A DNA stretch of 64,000 nt from Pseudarthrobacter sulfonivorans (GTDB lineage Bacteria > Actinomycetota > Actinomycetes > Actinomycetales > Micrococcaceae), in the NCBI RefSeq assembly GCF_014712225.1, contig NZ_JACXBW010000006.1, forward strand, positions 1-64,000, in the 5' to 3' direction. Shown here one piece after another: positions 1-10,953 of the stretch (within the stretch, counting starts at the first letter, position 1; every line of letters begins with the position of its first letter). The notes below the pieces were generated by a model. That model saw only the letters and a list, made by a program, of their open reading frames with translations, searched no databases and had not been told where the DNA came from. Both the position numbers and the translations under genes were made by a program.

Positions 1-198
1 TTCCGCCCCGGACTGTCCATCGCGGAACTGACCCAGCCCGGCCAGCCCGCCCAACGCATCTCCCTCCCGCGCCGCAGCCTCAAAGACTGCCTCGCCGAAG
101 AACTCCGCCGCCTCGACCCCGACGAAGTTTTCGGCGAAGTGATTACTATTGGACTTCCACGTACCAATCTAAGGAGCGTCCGGCCCAGTGAGCGTTGA
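1..198 (+). CDS. opcA: OpcA, glucose-6-phosphate dehydrogenase assembly protein (3' end only)
   Basis: The reading frame is open from base 1 to a TGA at 196-198 and encodes the last 65 residues of a protein cut by the window edge. The tail contains SLPRRSLKDCLAEELRRLDP, which resembles the conserved C-terminus of OpcA, the actinobacterial factor needed for glucose-6-phosphate dehydrogenase activity in the oxidative pentose phosphate pathway. The next gene, pgl, starts inside this frame at 188 (11-base overlap), the usual zwf-opcA-pgl order, which supports the call. Most of the protein cannot be seen. Confidence 0.8.
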   Translation, partial: FRPGLSIAELTQPGQPAQRISLPRRSLKDCLAEELRRLDPDEVFGEVITIGLPRTNLRSVRPSER

Positions 199-1006
199 GC
201 CCAGAGTAAGCATCCACCCTGATTCGTCCGTCCTGATGGCCGCCATCGCGGCGCGCCTGATCACCAAGCTGGTGGACGTGCAGGACAAGTACGGTGAGGC
301 CACAGTGGTGCTGACCGGCGGCACAGTGGGCATCGGTACGCTGAAGGCTGTGGCGGACTCGCCGGCGGCGCCCGCCGTCGACTGGTCGAAGGTCAATTTT
401 TGGTGGGGCGATGAGCGCTTCGTTGCGGCGGACGATCCCGACCGGAACACCAGGCAGGCATTTGATGCCCTGCTCGCGCACATTCCTGTTGACCTCGACA
501 GGATCAACCAGCCTGCGTCCACGGACGACTTTGGCACCCCCGAGGAAGCCGCGGAGGACTACGCCCGGCGGCTACGGGAGGCAGCCGCGGCCGAACACGC
601 CGCAGACATGTCGGATGACCGGCCCGATGAGGCAGGGCAGCTCCCCCGGCTGGACGTGGTGCTGCTTGGTGTTGGCCCGGACGCCCACGTGGCCTCGCTG
701 TTCCCTGAGCAGGGCGGAATCCGGGAAAAGGAACGAACGGTGGTAGGTGTACGCAACTCGCCCAAGCCGCCGCCGCAGCGGATTTCCCTTACCCTGCCCG
801 CCATCAACACTGCCGCTGAGGTCTGGATGGTGGTGGCCGGGGAGGACAAGGCCGGCGCCGTTGGCTTAGCGCTGGCCGGGGCCAACCCGGTGCAGGTGCC
901 CGCGGCAGGACCCCGGGGAACGTCCCGTACGCTCTGGCTTATCGACGAAAACGCGGCATCAAGGGTCCCGCAGCAGCTCGTCCGGAAGGACGCGGCTGGC
1001 GCGTAG
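188..1006 (+). CDS. pgl: 6-phosphogluconolactonase
   Basis: Hydrolyses 6-phosphogluconolactone to 6-phosphogluconate, the second step of the oxidative pentose phosphate pathway (cytosol). The 272-aa product shows the family signatures LTGGTVGIG (about residues 42-50), FWWGDERF (about 71-78) and LLGVGPDAHVASLFP in the middle. The GTG at 188 is chosen because the family N-terminus begins close to it; the start overlaps the end of opcA, so the two are probably translationally coupled. The length is a little above the usual 240-260. The last 48 bases overlap the 3' end of rbpA on the other strand. Confidence 0.93.
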   Translation: MSVEPRVSIHPDSSVLMAAIAARLITKLVDVQDKYGEATVVLTGGTVGIGTLKAVADSPAAPAVDWSKVNFWWGDERFVAADDPDRNTRQAFDALLAHIPVDLDRINQPASTDDFGTPEEAAEDYARRLREAAAAEHAADMSDDRPDEAGQLPRLDVVLLGVGPDAHVASLFPEQGGIREKERTVVGVRNSPKPPPQRISLTLPAINTAAEVWMVVAGEDKAGAVGLALAGANPVQVPAAGPRGTSRTLWLIDENAASRVPQQLVRKDAAGA

Positions 1007-1354
1007 TTTTTCGAGCGCTCCGGCCAGGACATCTTCGGCGTCTTGGTCGGAGCGCCGCTCTTTAACGTACTCAAGGTGGCTCTTGTAGCCCTCTTCGAAC
1101 TGTTCGTCCCGGGCAGCTTCCTGGCCGTCCCGCGACGCCGGGGCACCGCACCTCCGGCAATCCCAGCTGAGCGGGATCTGCTCATCGGGCAGTCGGAGAA
1201 AAACAAGGTGTGTCTCGTGGCCCTTGGCGCACCAATACGTGACCCGGATCCGGGGTACTCTTTCGCCCGAGGCAGCTTCGGACTGGTTCTTCGGACCGGA
1301 ACCTTCGGTAACACCCACCCGGGTGCCGCGGAACGCTGACGCACTGTGTACCAT
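959..1354 (-). CDS. rbpA: RNA polymerase-binding protein RbpA
   Basis: RbpA is an actinobacteria-specific general transcription factor that binds RNA polymerase and the principal sigma factor and stabilises the open complex. The 131-aa product has the zinc-site pattern Cys42, His46 (WCAKGHE) and Cys66, Cys69 (WDCRRCG), and a charged C-terminal half. It is read from ATG 1354, downstream of the secG terminator, so it should have its own promoter in the roughly 100 bases between. Its last 15 codons lie opposite the end of pgl. Confidence 0.92.
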   Translation of the reverse strand: MVHSASAFRGTRVGVTEGSGPKNQSEAASGERVPRIRVTYWCAKGHETHLVFLRLPDEQIPLSWDCRRCGAPASRDGQEAARDEQFEEGYKSHLEYVKERRSDQDAEDVLAGALEKLRASRVLPDELLRDP

Positions 1355-1377
1355 CGGGACTCCTGGCTGCTTAAACG

Positions 1378-1412
1378 AAACTGTGGCTGTTGGAACCCAA
1401 CAGCCACAGTTT
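1378..1412 (-). terminator. Terminator of the gap-pgk-tpiA-secG operon
   Basis: A perfect 16-bp inverted repeat (1378-1393 and 1397-1412) with a 3-base loop, about 50 bases downstream of the secG stop. On the minus strand the stem is followed by a short T-rich stretch (CGTTTAA). It separates secG from rbpA, which runs in the same direction. Confidence 0.85.
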
Positions 1413-1462
1413 AGTTCGGAGATTCCCGTGGCGGCAGTGCCGGACCACGATCAGTTGAGAGG

Positions 1463-1720
1463 CTAGGAGTCGCCTGCGCCGCTGAACCGCATCAACAGTC
1501 CCAGGGCGATGATCACGATGCCCCACGTGACGCCAAGGACCACGGTGAACCTGTTGAGGTTTCGCTCCGCTACGCCTGACGAGCTCAGGCCGGAACTCAT
1601 ACCGCCGCCGAACATGTCAGACAGCCCGCCGCCCCGTCCTTTGTGAAGCAGGATAAGGAATGTCAGCAGAAGGCTGGTGATACCCAGGAGAATCTGCAGA
1701 ATGACATGAAGAACGTCCAC
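1463..1720 (-). CDS. secG: Preprotein translocase subunit SecG
   Basis: Small membrane subunit of the SecYEG channel. The 85-aa product has two hydrophobic segments (about residues 5-24 and 58-77) joined by a glycine-rich cytoplasmic loop with KGRGGGLSDMFGG, the family hallmark. It is the last gene after tpiA, a very common actinobacterial arrangement, and is followed by a strong terminator. Confidence 0.95.
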   Translation of the reverse strand: MDVLHVILQILLGITSLLLTFLILLHKGRGGGLSDMFGGGMSSGLSSSGVAERNLNRFTVVLGVTWGIVIIALGLLMRFSGAGDS

Positions 1721-1770
1721 GACGGCCTTTCAGAAGATTGGAATTGCGGGAGCCTGATGCTGCTGTCGGA

Positions 1771-2586
1771 CTACTCCGTCAGCAGGTGACTCTCGAACCT
1801 GACAATATTAGCAAACTCCGCGGGGTCCAGGCTGGCCCCGCCCACCAACACGCCGTCAACGTCGCGTTCGTTCAGGATCGCCGCAACGTTGTTTGCCTTG
1901 ACTGAACCGCCGTAGAGCAGCCGGATCTTCGCCGCAACGTCGTCCCCGAAGATGGTGGCGAGTTCGGCGCGGATGGCTGCGCACATTTCCTGCGCGTCTT
2001 CGGGTCCTGCGACTTCACCGGTGCCGATAGCCCAGACGGGCTCGTAGGCCACTACGAGCTCAGCAGCCTGTTCGGCGCTGAGACCGGCAACATCGGCACG
2101 CAACTGGGTCAGGGTGTGCTCAACGTGTGTACCAGCCTGCCGGATTTCCAGCCCTTCGCCGACGCACAGGACCGGGGTGACGGCATGCTTGTACGCTGCC
2201 TTGACCTTGGCGTTGAGCACCTCGTCTGATTCGTTGTGGATGGTGCGGCGTTCGCTGTGGCCCACCAGCACGTACCGGCACCCCAGCTTGTTGAGGAACT
2301 GGCCCGAGATGTCGCCGGTGTAGGCGCCGGAGTCGAACTGGGACAGGTCCTGCCCGCCGTAGGCAATGTTCAGTTCGTCGCCCTGGACCAGGGTCTGCAC
2401 ACCACGGAGGTCGGTGAACGGCGGAAAGACCGCAACCTCCACACGGCTGTAGTCGTGCTTGGCGTCGGACAGCGTCCAGGCCAGTTTCTGCAGGAGGGTG
2501 ATGCCCTGGACATGGTCCATGTTCATCTTCCAGTTGCCCGCAATGAGAGGCGTGCGGTCAAAAGCGCCGTTCGTTGACGTAGTCAC
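1771..2586 (-). CDS. tpiA: Triosephosphate isomerase
   Basis: Interconverts dihydroxyacetone phosphate and glyceraldehyde-3-phosphate. The 271-aa product shows NWKMN (catalytic Lys, about residues 17-21), GHSERR (catalytic His) and [11 protein letters not shown] (catalytic Glu). An in-frame start exists upstream at 2640, but GTG 2586 is preferred because GGAGAAC sits just before it and homology begins shortly after; the longer reading would run through the intergenic palindrome. Third gene of the gap-pgk-tpiA-secG operon. Confidence 0.95.
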   Translation of the reverse strand: MTTSTNGAFDRTPLIAGNWKMNMDHVQGITLLQKLAWTLSDAKHDYSRVEVAVFPPFTDLRGVQTLVQGDELNIAYGGQDLSQFDSGAYTGDISGQFLNKLGCRYVLVGHSERRTIHNESDEVLNAKVKAAYKHAVTPVLCVGEGLEIRQAGTHVEHTLTQLRADVAGLSAEQAAELVVAYEPVWAIGTGEVAGPEDAQEMCAAIRAELATIFGDDVAAKIRLLYGGSVKANNVAAILNERDVDGVLVGGASLDPAEFANIVRFESHLLTE

Positions 2587-2616
2587 ATGTTCTCCAATAA
2601 GTCTTGATATGTGTGC

Positions 2617-2650
2617 GGCCGGCAGGGTGCCCGCGGGCACCCTGCCGGCC
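2617..2650. repeat. Perfect 34-nt palindrome between pgk and tpiA
   Basis: Bases 2617-2650 form a perfect palindrome with 17-bp arms (GGCCGGCAGGGTGCCCG and its complement), GC-rich and without loop bases. It lies in the 87-base gap between the pgk stop and the tpiA start, inside one operon. As RNA it would fold into a very stable stem, compatible with transcript processing, 3'-end protection of gap-pgk mRNA, or partial termination. No U-tract follows on the minus strand. Confidence 0.8.
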
Positions 2651-2673
2651 GGAGGACTTGGCAGTCCAGGTTC

Positions 2674-3900
2674 CTAGCGGTCCAGGACGCTCAGTCCCGG
2701 GAGTTCCTTGCCTTCAAGATATTCCAGGCTGGCGCCGCCGCCGGTGGAAATGTGGCCGAACTGGTCATCCGCGAAGCCCAGGGTCCGGACGGCTGCTGCC
2801 GAGTCTCCGCCGCCCACAACAGTGAATGCGTCAGCTTCGGTGAGTGCCTTGGCCACTGCACGGGTTCCGCCGGAGAAGGCTTCGAATTCGAAGACACCCA
2901 TGGGCCCGTTCCAGAACACCGTTTTGGCGCCCTTGATCCGGTCAGCGAAGGCTGCCGCAGAGTCCGGGCCGATGTCCAGGCCGATGCCCTGTGCCCCGAA
3001 GCTGCTGCCTTCGATGCCGTCCGCGGGGACGGTTTCGTGGTCTGCGTCGGCAGCGAACTTGCTGGCCACCACAACGTCGGTGGGCACGATGAATTCCGTG
3101 CCCGCGTCCGCTGCCCGCTTGAGGTAGTCCTGGACGACAGGGATCTGGTCCTGCTCCAAAAGGCTGCCGGCCACGCTGTGGCCTTCTGCCGCGAGGAAGG
3201 TAAAGAGCATGCCGCCGCCCACCAGGATGGTGTCGGCCTTGCCGATGAGGTTGTCGATGACTGCCAGCTTGTCGGAAACCTTGGACCCGCCGAGTACCAC
3301 GACGTAAGGACGCTGCGTGTCAGCTGTCAGCTTCCGCAGGACCTCCACCTCGGTATGCACGAGGTCGCCCTGGTAGGACGGCAGCCGCGTGGCGACGTCG
3401 TAAACGCTGGCGTGCTTGCGGTGCACAGCGCCGAAGGCGTCGTCAACGTACGCGCCGTTGTCACCGGTCAGGGCCACCAGCTCGTCCGCGAAGGCGCCGC
3501 GTTCGGCGTCGTCCTTGCTGGTTTCGCGCCCATCGAAACGGACGTTCTCCAGCACAAGCACCTGGCCGTCCGCCAAGGAGGCGGCGAGCTCCTTCGCAGA
3601 GCTGCCCACCGTGTCACCGGCAAGGGTGACGCTGAACGGGGCGAGTTCCGCAAGGCGCGCTACGGCAGGCTTGAGGGAGTATTTGTCCTCGGGAGCGCCC
3701 TTCGGGCGTCCGAGGTGGGCTGTTACCAGCACGCGGGCACCGGCGTCCGTGAGCTTCGTCAGCACTGGCAGTGAGGCCTTGATGCGGCCGTCGTCAGTCA
3801 CTGTAGAGCCGTCGAGCGGCACATTCAGGTCACTTCGAACCAGAATGTACCGCCCGCGGACACCTTCAGCGATCAGTTCGTTGAGGGTGTGGAATGTCAT
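2674..3900 (-). CDS. pgk: Phosphoglycerate kinase
   Basis: Transfers phosphate from 1,3-bisphosphoglycerate to ADP in glycolysis. The 408-aa product begins MTFHTLNEL and contains RSDLNVPL (substrate-binding, about residues 23-30), [15 protein letters not shown] and the nucleotide-binding VGGGDSAAA near the end. ATG 3900 is used because homology starts there; an upstream in-frame start at 3933 would overlap gap. Only 10 bases separate it from the gap stop, so the two are co-transcribed. Confidence 0.95.
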   Translation of the reverse strand: MTFHTLNELIAEGVRGRYILVRSDLNVPLDGSTVTDDGRIKASLPVLTKLTDAGARVLVTAHLGRPKGAPEDKYSLKPAVARLAELAPFSVTLAGDTVGSSAKELAASLADGQVLVLENVRFDGRETSKDDAERGAFADELVALTGDNGAYVDDAFGAVHRKHASVYDVATRLPSYQGDLVHTEVEVLRKLTADTQRPYVVVLGGSKVSDKLAVIDNLIGKADTILVGGGMLFTFLAAEGHSVAGSLLEQDQIPVVQDYLKRAADAGTEFIVPTDVVVASKFAADADHETVPADGIEGSSFGAQGIGLDIGPDSAAAFADRIKGAKTVFWNGPMGVFEFEAFSGGTRAVAKALTEADAFTVVGGGDSAAAVRTLGFADDQFGHISTGGGASLEYLEGKELPGLSVLDR

Positions 3901-3910
3901 GTGTCTAACC

Positions 3911-5014
<1,104 letters not shown>

Positions 5015-5088
5015 TTAACAGAACGGAGGGCGACCAGCCACGTTGCTGAAGGCTGACCGCCTTCCGTGATCCATCTTACGTTTAAGTA

Positions 5089-5118
5089 GGTCCGCCCCCG
5101 CAAGTGCGGGGGCGGACC
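5089..5118 (-). terminator. Terminator downstream of sodA
   Basis: A perfect 12-bp inverted repeat (GGTCCGCCCCCG at 5089-5100 and its complement at 5107-5118) with a 6-base loop, 66 bases downstream of the sodA stop. On the minus strand it is followed by TACTTAAACG. Confidence 0.75.
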
Positions 5119-5184
5119 ATCCACAATCCAGCCGAAATCACGCCGAAATGTGAACTTTGTTACACGCGGATGTACCGCAGGTCA

Positions 5185-5811
5185 CTACGGCAGGGTAATG
5201 AGGCCCGTGGCGTTGGTGCGGGCGGCGTCGAAGCGCTTGGCGACGTCGGCCCAGTTGACGATGTTCCAGAAGGCCTTGACGTAGTCAGCCTTGACGTTGA
5301 CGTAGTCCAGGTAGAACGCGTGCTCCCACATGTCGAGCATCAGCAGTGGCGTGGTGCCGAGTGCAACGTTGCCCTGCTGGTCGTAGAGCTGCTCGATGAC
5401 CAGGTTGCCGCCGATCGGCTCGTAGGCCAGGAAACCCCAGCCCGATCCCTGCAGGCCAAGGGCGGCCGCTGAGAACTGGGCGCGGAAGGCGTCAAAGGAG
5501 CCGAACGCGTCGTCGATGGCCGCGGCCAGTTCGCCCTCGGGCTTGTCGCCGCCGTCCGGCGAAAGGTTCTTCCAGAACACCGAGTGGTTGACATGGCCGC
5601 CGGTGTGGAACGCGAGGTCCTTGGAAAGCCGGTTGATGTTGGCGAAGTCGCCCTTGTCGCGCGCTTCGGCCAGCTGCTTCAGCGCGTTGTTGGCGCCGGC
5701 AACGTAGGTTGCATGGTGCTTGCTGTGGTGCAGCTCCATGATGCGCGCCGAAATGTGCGGCTCAAGCGCGGCGTAGTCGTAGTCAAGTTCGGGCAGTACG
5801 TACTCGGTCAC
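5185..5811 (-). CDS. sodA: Superoxide dismutase (Fe/Mn family, probably Mn)
   Basis: Converts superoxide to oxygen and hydrogen peroxide in the cytosol. The 208-aa product carries the metal-ligand motifs: His28 in MELHHSKHH, the second His in [10 protein letters not shown], and Asp and His in [11 protein letters not shown]. The residue before the last motif is Gln (YDQQGN), where the mycobacterial iron enzyme has His, so Mn use is more likely; this is an inference. GTG 5811 has an ideal GGAGG five bases upstream. Monocistronic, with its own terminator and a repeat-rich upstream region. Confidence 0.95.
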   Translation of the reverse strand: MTEYVLPELDYDYAALEPHISARIMELHHSKHHATYVAGANNALKQLAEARDKGDFANINRLSKDLAFHTGGHVNHSVFWKNLSPDGGDKPEGELAAAIDDAFGSFDAFRAQFSAAALGLQGSGWGFLAYEPIGGNLVIEQLYDQQGNVALGTTPLLMLDMWEHAFYLDYVNVKADYVKAFWNIVNWADVAKRFDAARTNATGLITLP

Positions 5812-5865
5812 AAAATCCTCCAATATCGTGGACGGGTTCGTCCGGTTTGCTAACTCTCGGATTGT

Positions 5866-5889
5866 GCATCCGGATGACTGGCATCCGGA
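5866..5889. repeat. Direct and inverted repeat upstream of sodA
   Basis: GCATCCGGA occurs at 5866-5874 and again at 5881-5889 (15-base period). The first copy sits in the palindrome CATCCGGATG (5867-5876), and the arms also read as ATCCGGAT and ATCCGGA. It lies 55-78 bases upstream of the sodA start, where an operator would be expected. No regulator can be named from the sequence. Confidence 0.5.
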
Positions 5890-5923
5890 AAATCGTGGTG
5901 AACGCTCTGATTCTAGGACGCCG

Positions 5924-6904
5924 CTACTCGTCCAGCATTTCCGGCGTCACATTGGCGTCCGTGCCGGGGATGCCGAGGTCGACGGCTCGTTTGTCCGCCA
6001 TGGCCAGCAGCCGGCGGATCCGGCCGGCGATGGCGTCCTTGGTCATCACAGGATCGGCCAGGCGCCCCAGCTCATCCAGGCTGGCCTGCTTGTGGGCCAC
6101 CCTGAGTTCGCCGGCGTATTTGAGGTGGTCCGGGACGTCGTCGCCCAGGATCTCCAGGGCGCGGTCCACCCGGGCGCCGGCCGCCACGGCTGCCTGGGCG
6201 GAGCGCCGCAGGTTGGCGTCGTCGAAGTTGGCGAGCCGGTTGGCGGTGGCACGGACCTCCTTGCGCATCCGGCGCTCCTCCCAGACCATCAGGGCGTCGT
6301 GGGCACCCATGCGGGTGAGCAGGGCAGCGATGGTGTCGCCGTCGCGGATGACCACGCGGTCCACTCCCCTGACTTCGCGCGCCTTCGCCTGGATGCCGAG
6401 GCGGCGGGCAGCACCCACAAGGGCCAGGGCTGATTCGGGTCCCGGGCAGGTGACCTCCATGGAGGACGAGCGGCCCGGTTCGGTGAGCGAACCGTGGGCC
6501 AGGAAGGCGCCGCGCCACACGGCCTCCGCATCAGCGGCGGAGCCGTTGACAACCGCTGACGGCAGGCCCCGCACCGGACGCCCGCGGCCGTCCAGGAGCC
6601 CGGTCTGCCGGGCCAGTGATTCTCCATCCCGGACTACGCGCACCACGTAGCGGCTGCTGCGGCGCAGGCCACCGGCGGACACCACGATGATTTCACTTTG
6701 GTGGCCGTAAACCTCGGCGATGGCTGCGCGCAGGCGGCGGGCGGTGGACGCGAGGTCCACCTCCGCCTCGATCACGATCCGGCCGGAGATGATGTGCAGC
6801 CCGCCGGCGAACCGGAGCATCGCCGAAACCTCAGCCTTGCGCACCGAGGATTTTTTGATGTCCAGTCGGGACAGTTCTTCCTTGACCGATGATGTCAGTG
6901 CCAT
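5924..6904 (-). CDS. whiA: WhiA, DNA-binding regulator
   Basis: WhiA combines a LAGLIDADG-homing-endonuclease-like N-terminal domain with a C-terminal helix-turn-helix; in actinobacteria it works with WhiB in control of cell division genes. The 326-aa product starts [14 protein letters not shown] and has the family C-terminal run [20 protein letters not shown]. It is the last gene of rapZ-yvcK-whiA: yvcK ends nine bases upstream, so co-transcription is expected. Confidence 0.95.
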   Translation of the reverse strand: MALTSSVKEELSRLDIKKSSVRKAEVSAMLRFAGGLHIISGRIVIEAEVDLASTARRLRAAIAEVYGHQSEIIVVSAGGLRRSSRYVVRVVRDGESLARQTGLLDGRGRPVRGLPSAVVNGSAADAEAVWRGAFLAHGSLTEPGRSSSMEVTCPGPESALALVGAARRLGIQAKAREVRGVDRVVIRDGDTIAALLTRMGAHDALMVWEERRMRKEVRATANRLANFDDANLRRSAQAAVAAGARVDRALEILGDDVPDHLKYAGELRVAHKQASLDELGRLADPVMTKDAIAGRIRRLLAMADKRAVDLGIPGTDANVTPEMLDE

Positions 6905-6913
6905 GGCACCTTC

Positions 6914-7933
6914 CTAACTGTTCCCAAAAATGTCGTGGTACGCCGCTGCCAGACGCAAAGGGTCATGGACGGGTCGGCGGCCCGACGCCCCCACTTTACC
7001 CAAGACAACCTCGGCTCCGATCATCGCGGCAGCTTTCTCGAATTCCTGCCGGTCGGGCACGGACGCGGGATCGGCCAGGACGACGTCGACGCTGAAGTCC
7101 GGCGCGTACCGGCGCAGGGCGTGGAGGTGGTCGGCTGCCGTCATGCCGGTGGTCTCTTTGGTGTCGGTGGCCAGGTTCATGGTCAGGCAGCGTTTCGCGG
7201 CCGTTCCACTGAGGGCGTCACGCATTTCCGGGAGCAGCAGGTGCGGGAGCACGGAGGTGTACCAGGACCCCGGCCCCAGGATGATCCAGTCGGCCAGTTC
7301 GATGGCCGTGAGCGCCTCGGTGCATGCTGGTGCCTTTTCGGGCAGGAGCCTGACGTGCTCGAGCGAACCGGCCACGGCGCAGCGCGCCTGCCCCCGGACC
7401 GTCTGCAGGACCGATTCGCCGCTGGGTGTGGTGACGCGGATGTCGCCCTCGATGGTGAGCGGCACGGTGGACATCGGCAGGACCTGCCCGCGCGCCCCCA
7501 GCAGTGCACCGGCCCACTTGAGGCCCGCCACGGCGTCGCCGAGCAGTTCCCAGAGGGTGACAATGAGGAGGTTGCCGGTCGCGTGGTCATCGAGGGACCC
7601 GCCGCCGCCTTTCCCGGCCCGGAAGCGGTGCTGCATCACGTCGCGCCAGGTCCGGCCCCAGTCGGTGTCGTCGCATAATGCGGAGAGCGCCATGCGCAGG
7701 TCTCCGGGCGGGAGGACGCCGTACTCTTCGCGCAGACGCCCGGATGACCCGCCGTCGTCCGCCACTGTGACAATGGCGGTCAGTTCGGTGGTGAGCAGCC
7801 GCAGGGCCGACAGCGATGCTGACAGGCCGTGACCGCCGCCGAGCGCCACCACGTTGGGACCCTTGTCCTGCTGGCCGCCTGCCGTTCCGCCGGTAAGCGG
7901 TATCAACGGCAGCGGCCCGGTAAGCATCCCCAT
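6914..7933 (-). CDS. yvcK: YvcK/CofD-like, gluconeogenesis-factor family
   Basis: YvcK proteins bind UDP-sugars and influence carbon metabolism, cell shape and peptidoglycan synthesis in Gram-positive bacteria. The 339-aa product opens, after about 27 residues, with VVALGGGHGLSASL (nucleotide-binding loop), then DDGGSSGRLR and GDLRMALSAL. The ATG at 7933 overlaps the rapZ stop (TAATG), which implies translational coupling; ATG at residue 3 is an alternative. The N-terminal extension is longer than in Bacillus. Confidence 0.93.
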   Translation of the reverse strand: MGMLTGPLPLIPLTGGTAGGQQDKGPNVVALGGGHGLSASLSALRLLTTELTAIVTVADDGGSSGRLREEYGVLPPGDLRMALSALCDDTDWGRTWRDVMQHRFRAGKGGGGSLDDHATGNLLIVTLWELLGDAVAGLKWAGALLGARGQVLPMSTVPLTIEGDIRVTTPSGESVLQTVRGQARCAVAGSLEHVRLLPEKAPACTEALTAIELADWIILGPGSWYTSVLPHLLLPEMRDALSGTAAKRCLTMNLATDTKETTGMTAADHLHALRRYAPDFSVDVVLADPASVPDRQEFEKAAAMIGAEVVLGKVGASGRRPVHDPLRLAAAYHDIFGNS

Positions 7934-8856
7934 TACTCGCGGCCCAGGTCCCGGTGTGTTGTGGTGACCGTCACGCGGGGATACTGCGCAAGTTTCTTGG
8001 AAAGCTCGACGGCGACCGCCACCGAACGGTGTTTCCCGCCGGTGCAGCCCACGGCGATGGTGGCGTAGTGCTTGTTTTCGCGTCGGTAGCCGTCCAGGAC
8101 CGGCTCAAGCGCCAGCACGTAGCGGTCCACAAAATTCTTGACCCCCTCGGCCTCGAGGACGTAATCGCTGACGTCCTTGTCCAGGCCGGTGTGGGGCCGC
8201 AGCTGCGGCACCCAGTGCGGGTTCGGGATGAACCGGACGTCCGCGACGTAGTTGGAATCAACCGGCAGCCCGTACTTGAAGCCGAAGCTCATCACGTTGA
8301 GCCGCAGGGCCACGGGCCCGGTCTCGCTGAAAAGTTCAGTTACGGCCGTCGCCAGGCCGTGGACGTTGTAATCGGAAGTGTCCAGAACGACGTCGGAGCT
8401 CTCCCGCAGCTCCTTAAGCACCTCACGCTCGGCTGCTATGCCGTCGAGGATCCGGCCGCCTTCCTGGAGGGGATGGGGCCTGCGGCCCTGCTCGAAGCGG
8501 CGGACCAGGACGTCGTCATTGGCGTCCAGGAACAAGACCCGGAACGTGACCCCGCTGGCCGCCAAGGCGCCCAGCGTGGCCCGCATGTCGGCAAAGAGGC
8601 CCTTGCTGCGCACGTCCATCACCACGGCCAGGCGCGGAATGGACTGCGGCGCGTGGGACACCAGTTCGGCGAGGGTGCCCAGCATCTGCGGCGGCAGGTT
8701 TTCGACGACGTACCAACCGTGGTCCTCCAACGCGTCCGCGGCGGTGCTGCGCCCCGCGCCGGACATGCCTGTGACCACCAGCAGTTCCGCTTCGAGGGGC
8801 TTGATCGGCGTGAAGCCGTCCTGCCCCGTCCCGGATTCCGCCGTTGAATCTGTCAT
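7933..8856 (-). CDS. rapZ: RapZ-like RNase adapter / nucleotide-binding protein
   Basis: In E. coli RapZ directs RNase E to the sRNA GlmZ; in actinobacteria the role is not well defined. The 307-aa product has the P-loop [12 protein letters not shown] (about residues 29-40; one Lys position is Arg), the Walker B-like VVMDVRS, and the conserved C-terminal [19 protein letters not shown] 8856 is chosen over an in-frame start at 8889 because GGGGCGG lies before it. First gene of the rapZ-yvcK-whiA cluster; stop overlaps the yvcK start. Confidence 0.93.
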   Translation of the reverse strand: MTDSTAESGTGQDGFTPIKPLEAELLVVTGMSGAGRSTAADALEDHGWYVVENLPPQMLGTLAELVSHAPQSIPRLAVVMDVRSKGLFADMRATLGALAASGVTFRVLFLDANDDVLVRRFEQGRRPHPLQEGGRILDGIAAEREVLKELRESSDVVLDTSDYNVHGLATAVTELFSETGPVALRLNVMSFGFKYGLPVDSNYVADVRFIPNPHWVPQLRPHTGLDKDVSDYVLEAEGVKNFVDRYVLALEPVLDGYRRENKHYATIAVGCTGGKHRSVAVAVELSKKLAQYPRVTVTTTHRDLGRE

Positions 8857-8927
8857 TCGTTCCGCCCCGTTTCTGTCCTGATCCAGCATGCAACCGCGTC
8901 GGCGGAAACCTGCGTGTCTTACCCTAC

Positions 8928-10934
8928 CTAGGTTTCAATGATTTCGCCGGTGGTCATGTTGACCGCCGGAACCGTCCCGCCGGCAGTTTCCTCGGCATTG
9001 AAGTGGGACACGATGGCGCTGGCCAGGGACGGACCGATGCCCTTGGCGGCCGTGAGCTCAGCCTCGGTGGCTGCCTTCACGCCCTTGATGGAGCCGAAGT
9101 GGGCCACCAGGGCCTTGCGCTTGGACTCGCCCAGGCCCGGCACTCCGTCCAGGGCCGAGAGGGTCATGGCCTTGCCGCGCTTCTGCCGGTGGAAGGTGAT
9201 GGCGAAGCGGTGTGCTTCGTCGCGGATCCGCTGCAGCAGGTAGAGGCCCTGGGACGTCCGCGGCAGGATCACCGGGAAGTCGCTGTCCGGAAGCCAGACT
9301 TCCTCGAGCCGCTTGGCCAGGCCCACCACGTACACATCATCGATGCCCAGGTCAGCCAGCGCCCGGGCCGCCGCGTTCACCTGGGGCTGGCCGCCGTCGA
9401 CCACCACCAGGTTTGGCGGGTAGGCGAACTTCGCCCGCGGGGCCGCCGTGGTGGTGTCCAGGACCGCAGCGTCCGCCGCCGCATCCAGCGCCGCCTGGTG
9501 CCCGGTGAGTGCCGCCGCCTCAACCTGCGCCACCTTGTCCTGCACGTAATAGCGGAAACGCCGGGTCAGGACATCGTGCATGGCCGCGGTGTCGTCTGCC
9601 GCCGCAGGCCCGGTGACAGAGAATTTGCGGTAGTCGGACTTTTTGGGGAGCCCGTCTTCCACCACCACCATGGAGGCCACCACGTTGGTGCCCTGGACGT
9701 GGGAGACGTCATAACACTCAATCCGCAGCAACGCCACGGGCAGGTCCAAGGCCTCCTGCAGCTCCTGGAGAGCCTGCGAACGGACTGTCAGGTCGCCCGC
9801 CCGCCGGGTCTTGTGCAGTTTCAGGGCGTGCTCGGCATTCTCGCGGACAGTGGACATCAGTGCGGCCTTGTCGCCGCGCTGCGGCACCCTGACGTCCACC
9901 CTGGCTCCCCGGAGGCCGCCCAGCCATTCGGTCAGCTCGGCTGCGTTGCTGGGCGCAACCGGGACAAGGACTTCGCGCGGCAGCCGCCCGTGGCTGTCGC
10001 TGTCCTCGCCGTAAACCTGTTGGAGCAGGTGCTCCACCAGGTCGGGAGTGGTGGAGTCTTCCACTTTTTCCACAACCCAGCCCCGCTGGCCGCGGACCCG
10101 GCCGCCCCTGACGTGGAAGACCTGGACTGCGGCCTCGAGTTCGTCCTCGTGCAGGGCGAAGACGTCGGCATCGGTGTCTTCGGCTAGCACTACTGCGTTG
10201 CGTTCAAAGACTTTCCGCAGGGCGGAGATGTCATCCCGGAGCCGCGCCGCACGCTCGTAGTCGAGGGTGGACACTGCTTCGGCCATTTGTTTTTCGAGTT
10301 TTGAGATGAAGCGCTTGGCTTCGCCGCCCATGAAGGAACAGAAGTCCTCGGCCAGGGCGCGGTGCTCCTCCGGGGTCACGCGGCCGACGCAGGGCGCGGA
10401 GCATTTGTCGATGTAACCCAGGAGGCAGGGGCGGCCGCTGGCTTGGGCCCGTTTGAGCACGCCAGCGCTGCAGCTTCGGACGGGGAAGACGCGCAGGAGC
10501 GTGTCCATGGTTTCCCTGATGGCTCCGGCCGTATAGGGGCCGAAGTACCGGGTGCCCTTGCGCCGGTCCCCCCGCATCACCTGGACCCTGGGAAGCTTTT
10601 CGCTCATGGTCAGGGCCAGGTAAGGATAGGTTTTGTCGTCGCGGAAAACCACGTTGAAGCGAGGCTTGAATTCCTTGATCCAGGTGTATTCGAGCTGCAG
10701 GGACTCCAGTTCGCTTCCCACCACGGTCCACTCCACGCTGCTGGCGGCATAGACCATTGCATGGGTTTTCGGCAGCAGGCCTGCCGGGTTCGCGAAATAG
10801 GAGTTCAGGCGGGAGCGGAGGTTCTTTGCCTTGCCCACGTAGATGACCCGGCCATGAGGATCGCGGAACCGGTACACCCCCGGGTTGGTGGGAATTTCAC
10901 CCGTCTGGGGCCTGTAAGTTGCTGGATCTGCCAC
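8928..10934 (-). CDS. uvrC: Excinuclease ABC subunit C
   Basis: UvrC makes both incisions in nucleotide excision repair after UvrA/UvrB damage recognition. The 668-aa product shows the N-terminal GIY-YIG domain ([21 protein letters not shown], first 20 of that run), a UVR motif near the middle, an RNase H-like C-terminal nuclease with VVDGGQPQV, and a final helix-hairpin-helix with [18 protein letters not shown]. uvrA and uvrB are also in this window but not adjacent. It begins 19 bases after the plsC-like stop. Confidence 0.96.
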   Translation of the reverse strand: MADPATYRPQTGEIPTNPGVYRFRDPHGRVIYVGKAKNLRSRLNSYFANPAGLLPKTHAMVYAASSVEWTVVGSELESLQLEYTWIKEFKPRFNVVFRDDKTYPYLALTMSEKLPRVQVMRGDRRKGTRYFGPYTAGAIRETMDTLLRVFPVRSCSAGVLKRAQASGRPCLLGYIDKCSAPCVGRVTPEEHRALAEDFCSFMGGEAKRFISKLEKQMAEAVSTLDYERAARLRDDISALRKVFERNAVVLAEDTDADVFALHEDELEAAVQVFHVRGGRVRGQRGWVVEKVEDSTTPDLVEHLLQQVYGEDSDSHGRLPREVLVPVAPSNAAELTEWLGGLRGARVDVRVPQRGDKAALMSTVRENAEHALKLHKTRRAGDLTVRSQALQELQEALDLPVALLRIECYDVSHVQGTNVVASMVVVEDGLPKKSDYRKFSVTGPAAADDTAAMHDVLTRRFRYYVQDKVAQVEAAALTGHQAALDAAADAAVLDTTTAAPRAKFAYPPNLVVVDGGQPQVNAAARALADLGIDDVYVVGLAKRLEEVWLPDSDFPVILPRTSQGLYLLQRIRDEAHRFAITFHRQKRGKAMTLSALDGVPGLGESKRKALVAHFGSIKGVKAATEAELTAAKGIGPSLASAIVSHFNAEETAGGTVPAVNMTTGEIIET

Positions 10935-10953
10935 TACTTCAGTCTACTGATCC

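Noticed and set aside
1420..1462. GGGAAT and a downstream GTT upstream of rbpA, considered as a SigR-type promoter
   Set aside because: The spacing is 20 bases rather than 18-19 and it runs into the secG terminator, so the match is weak.
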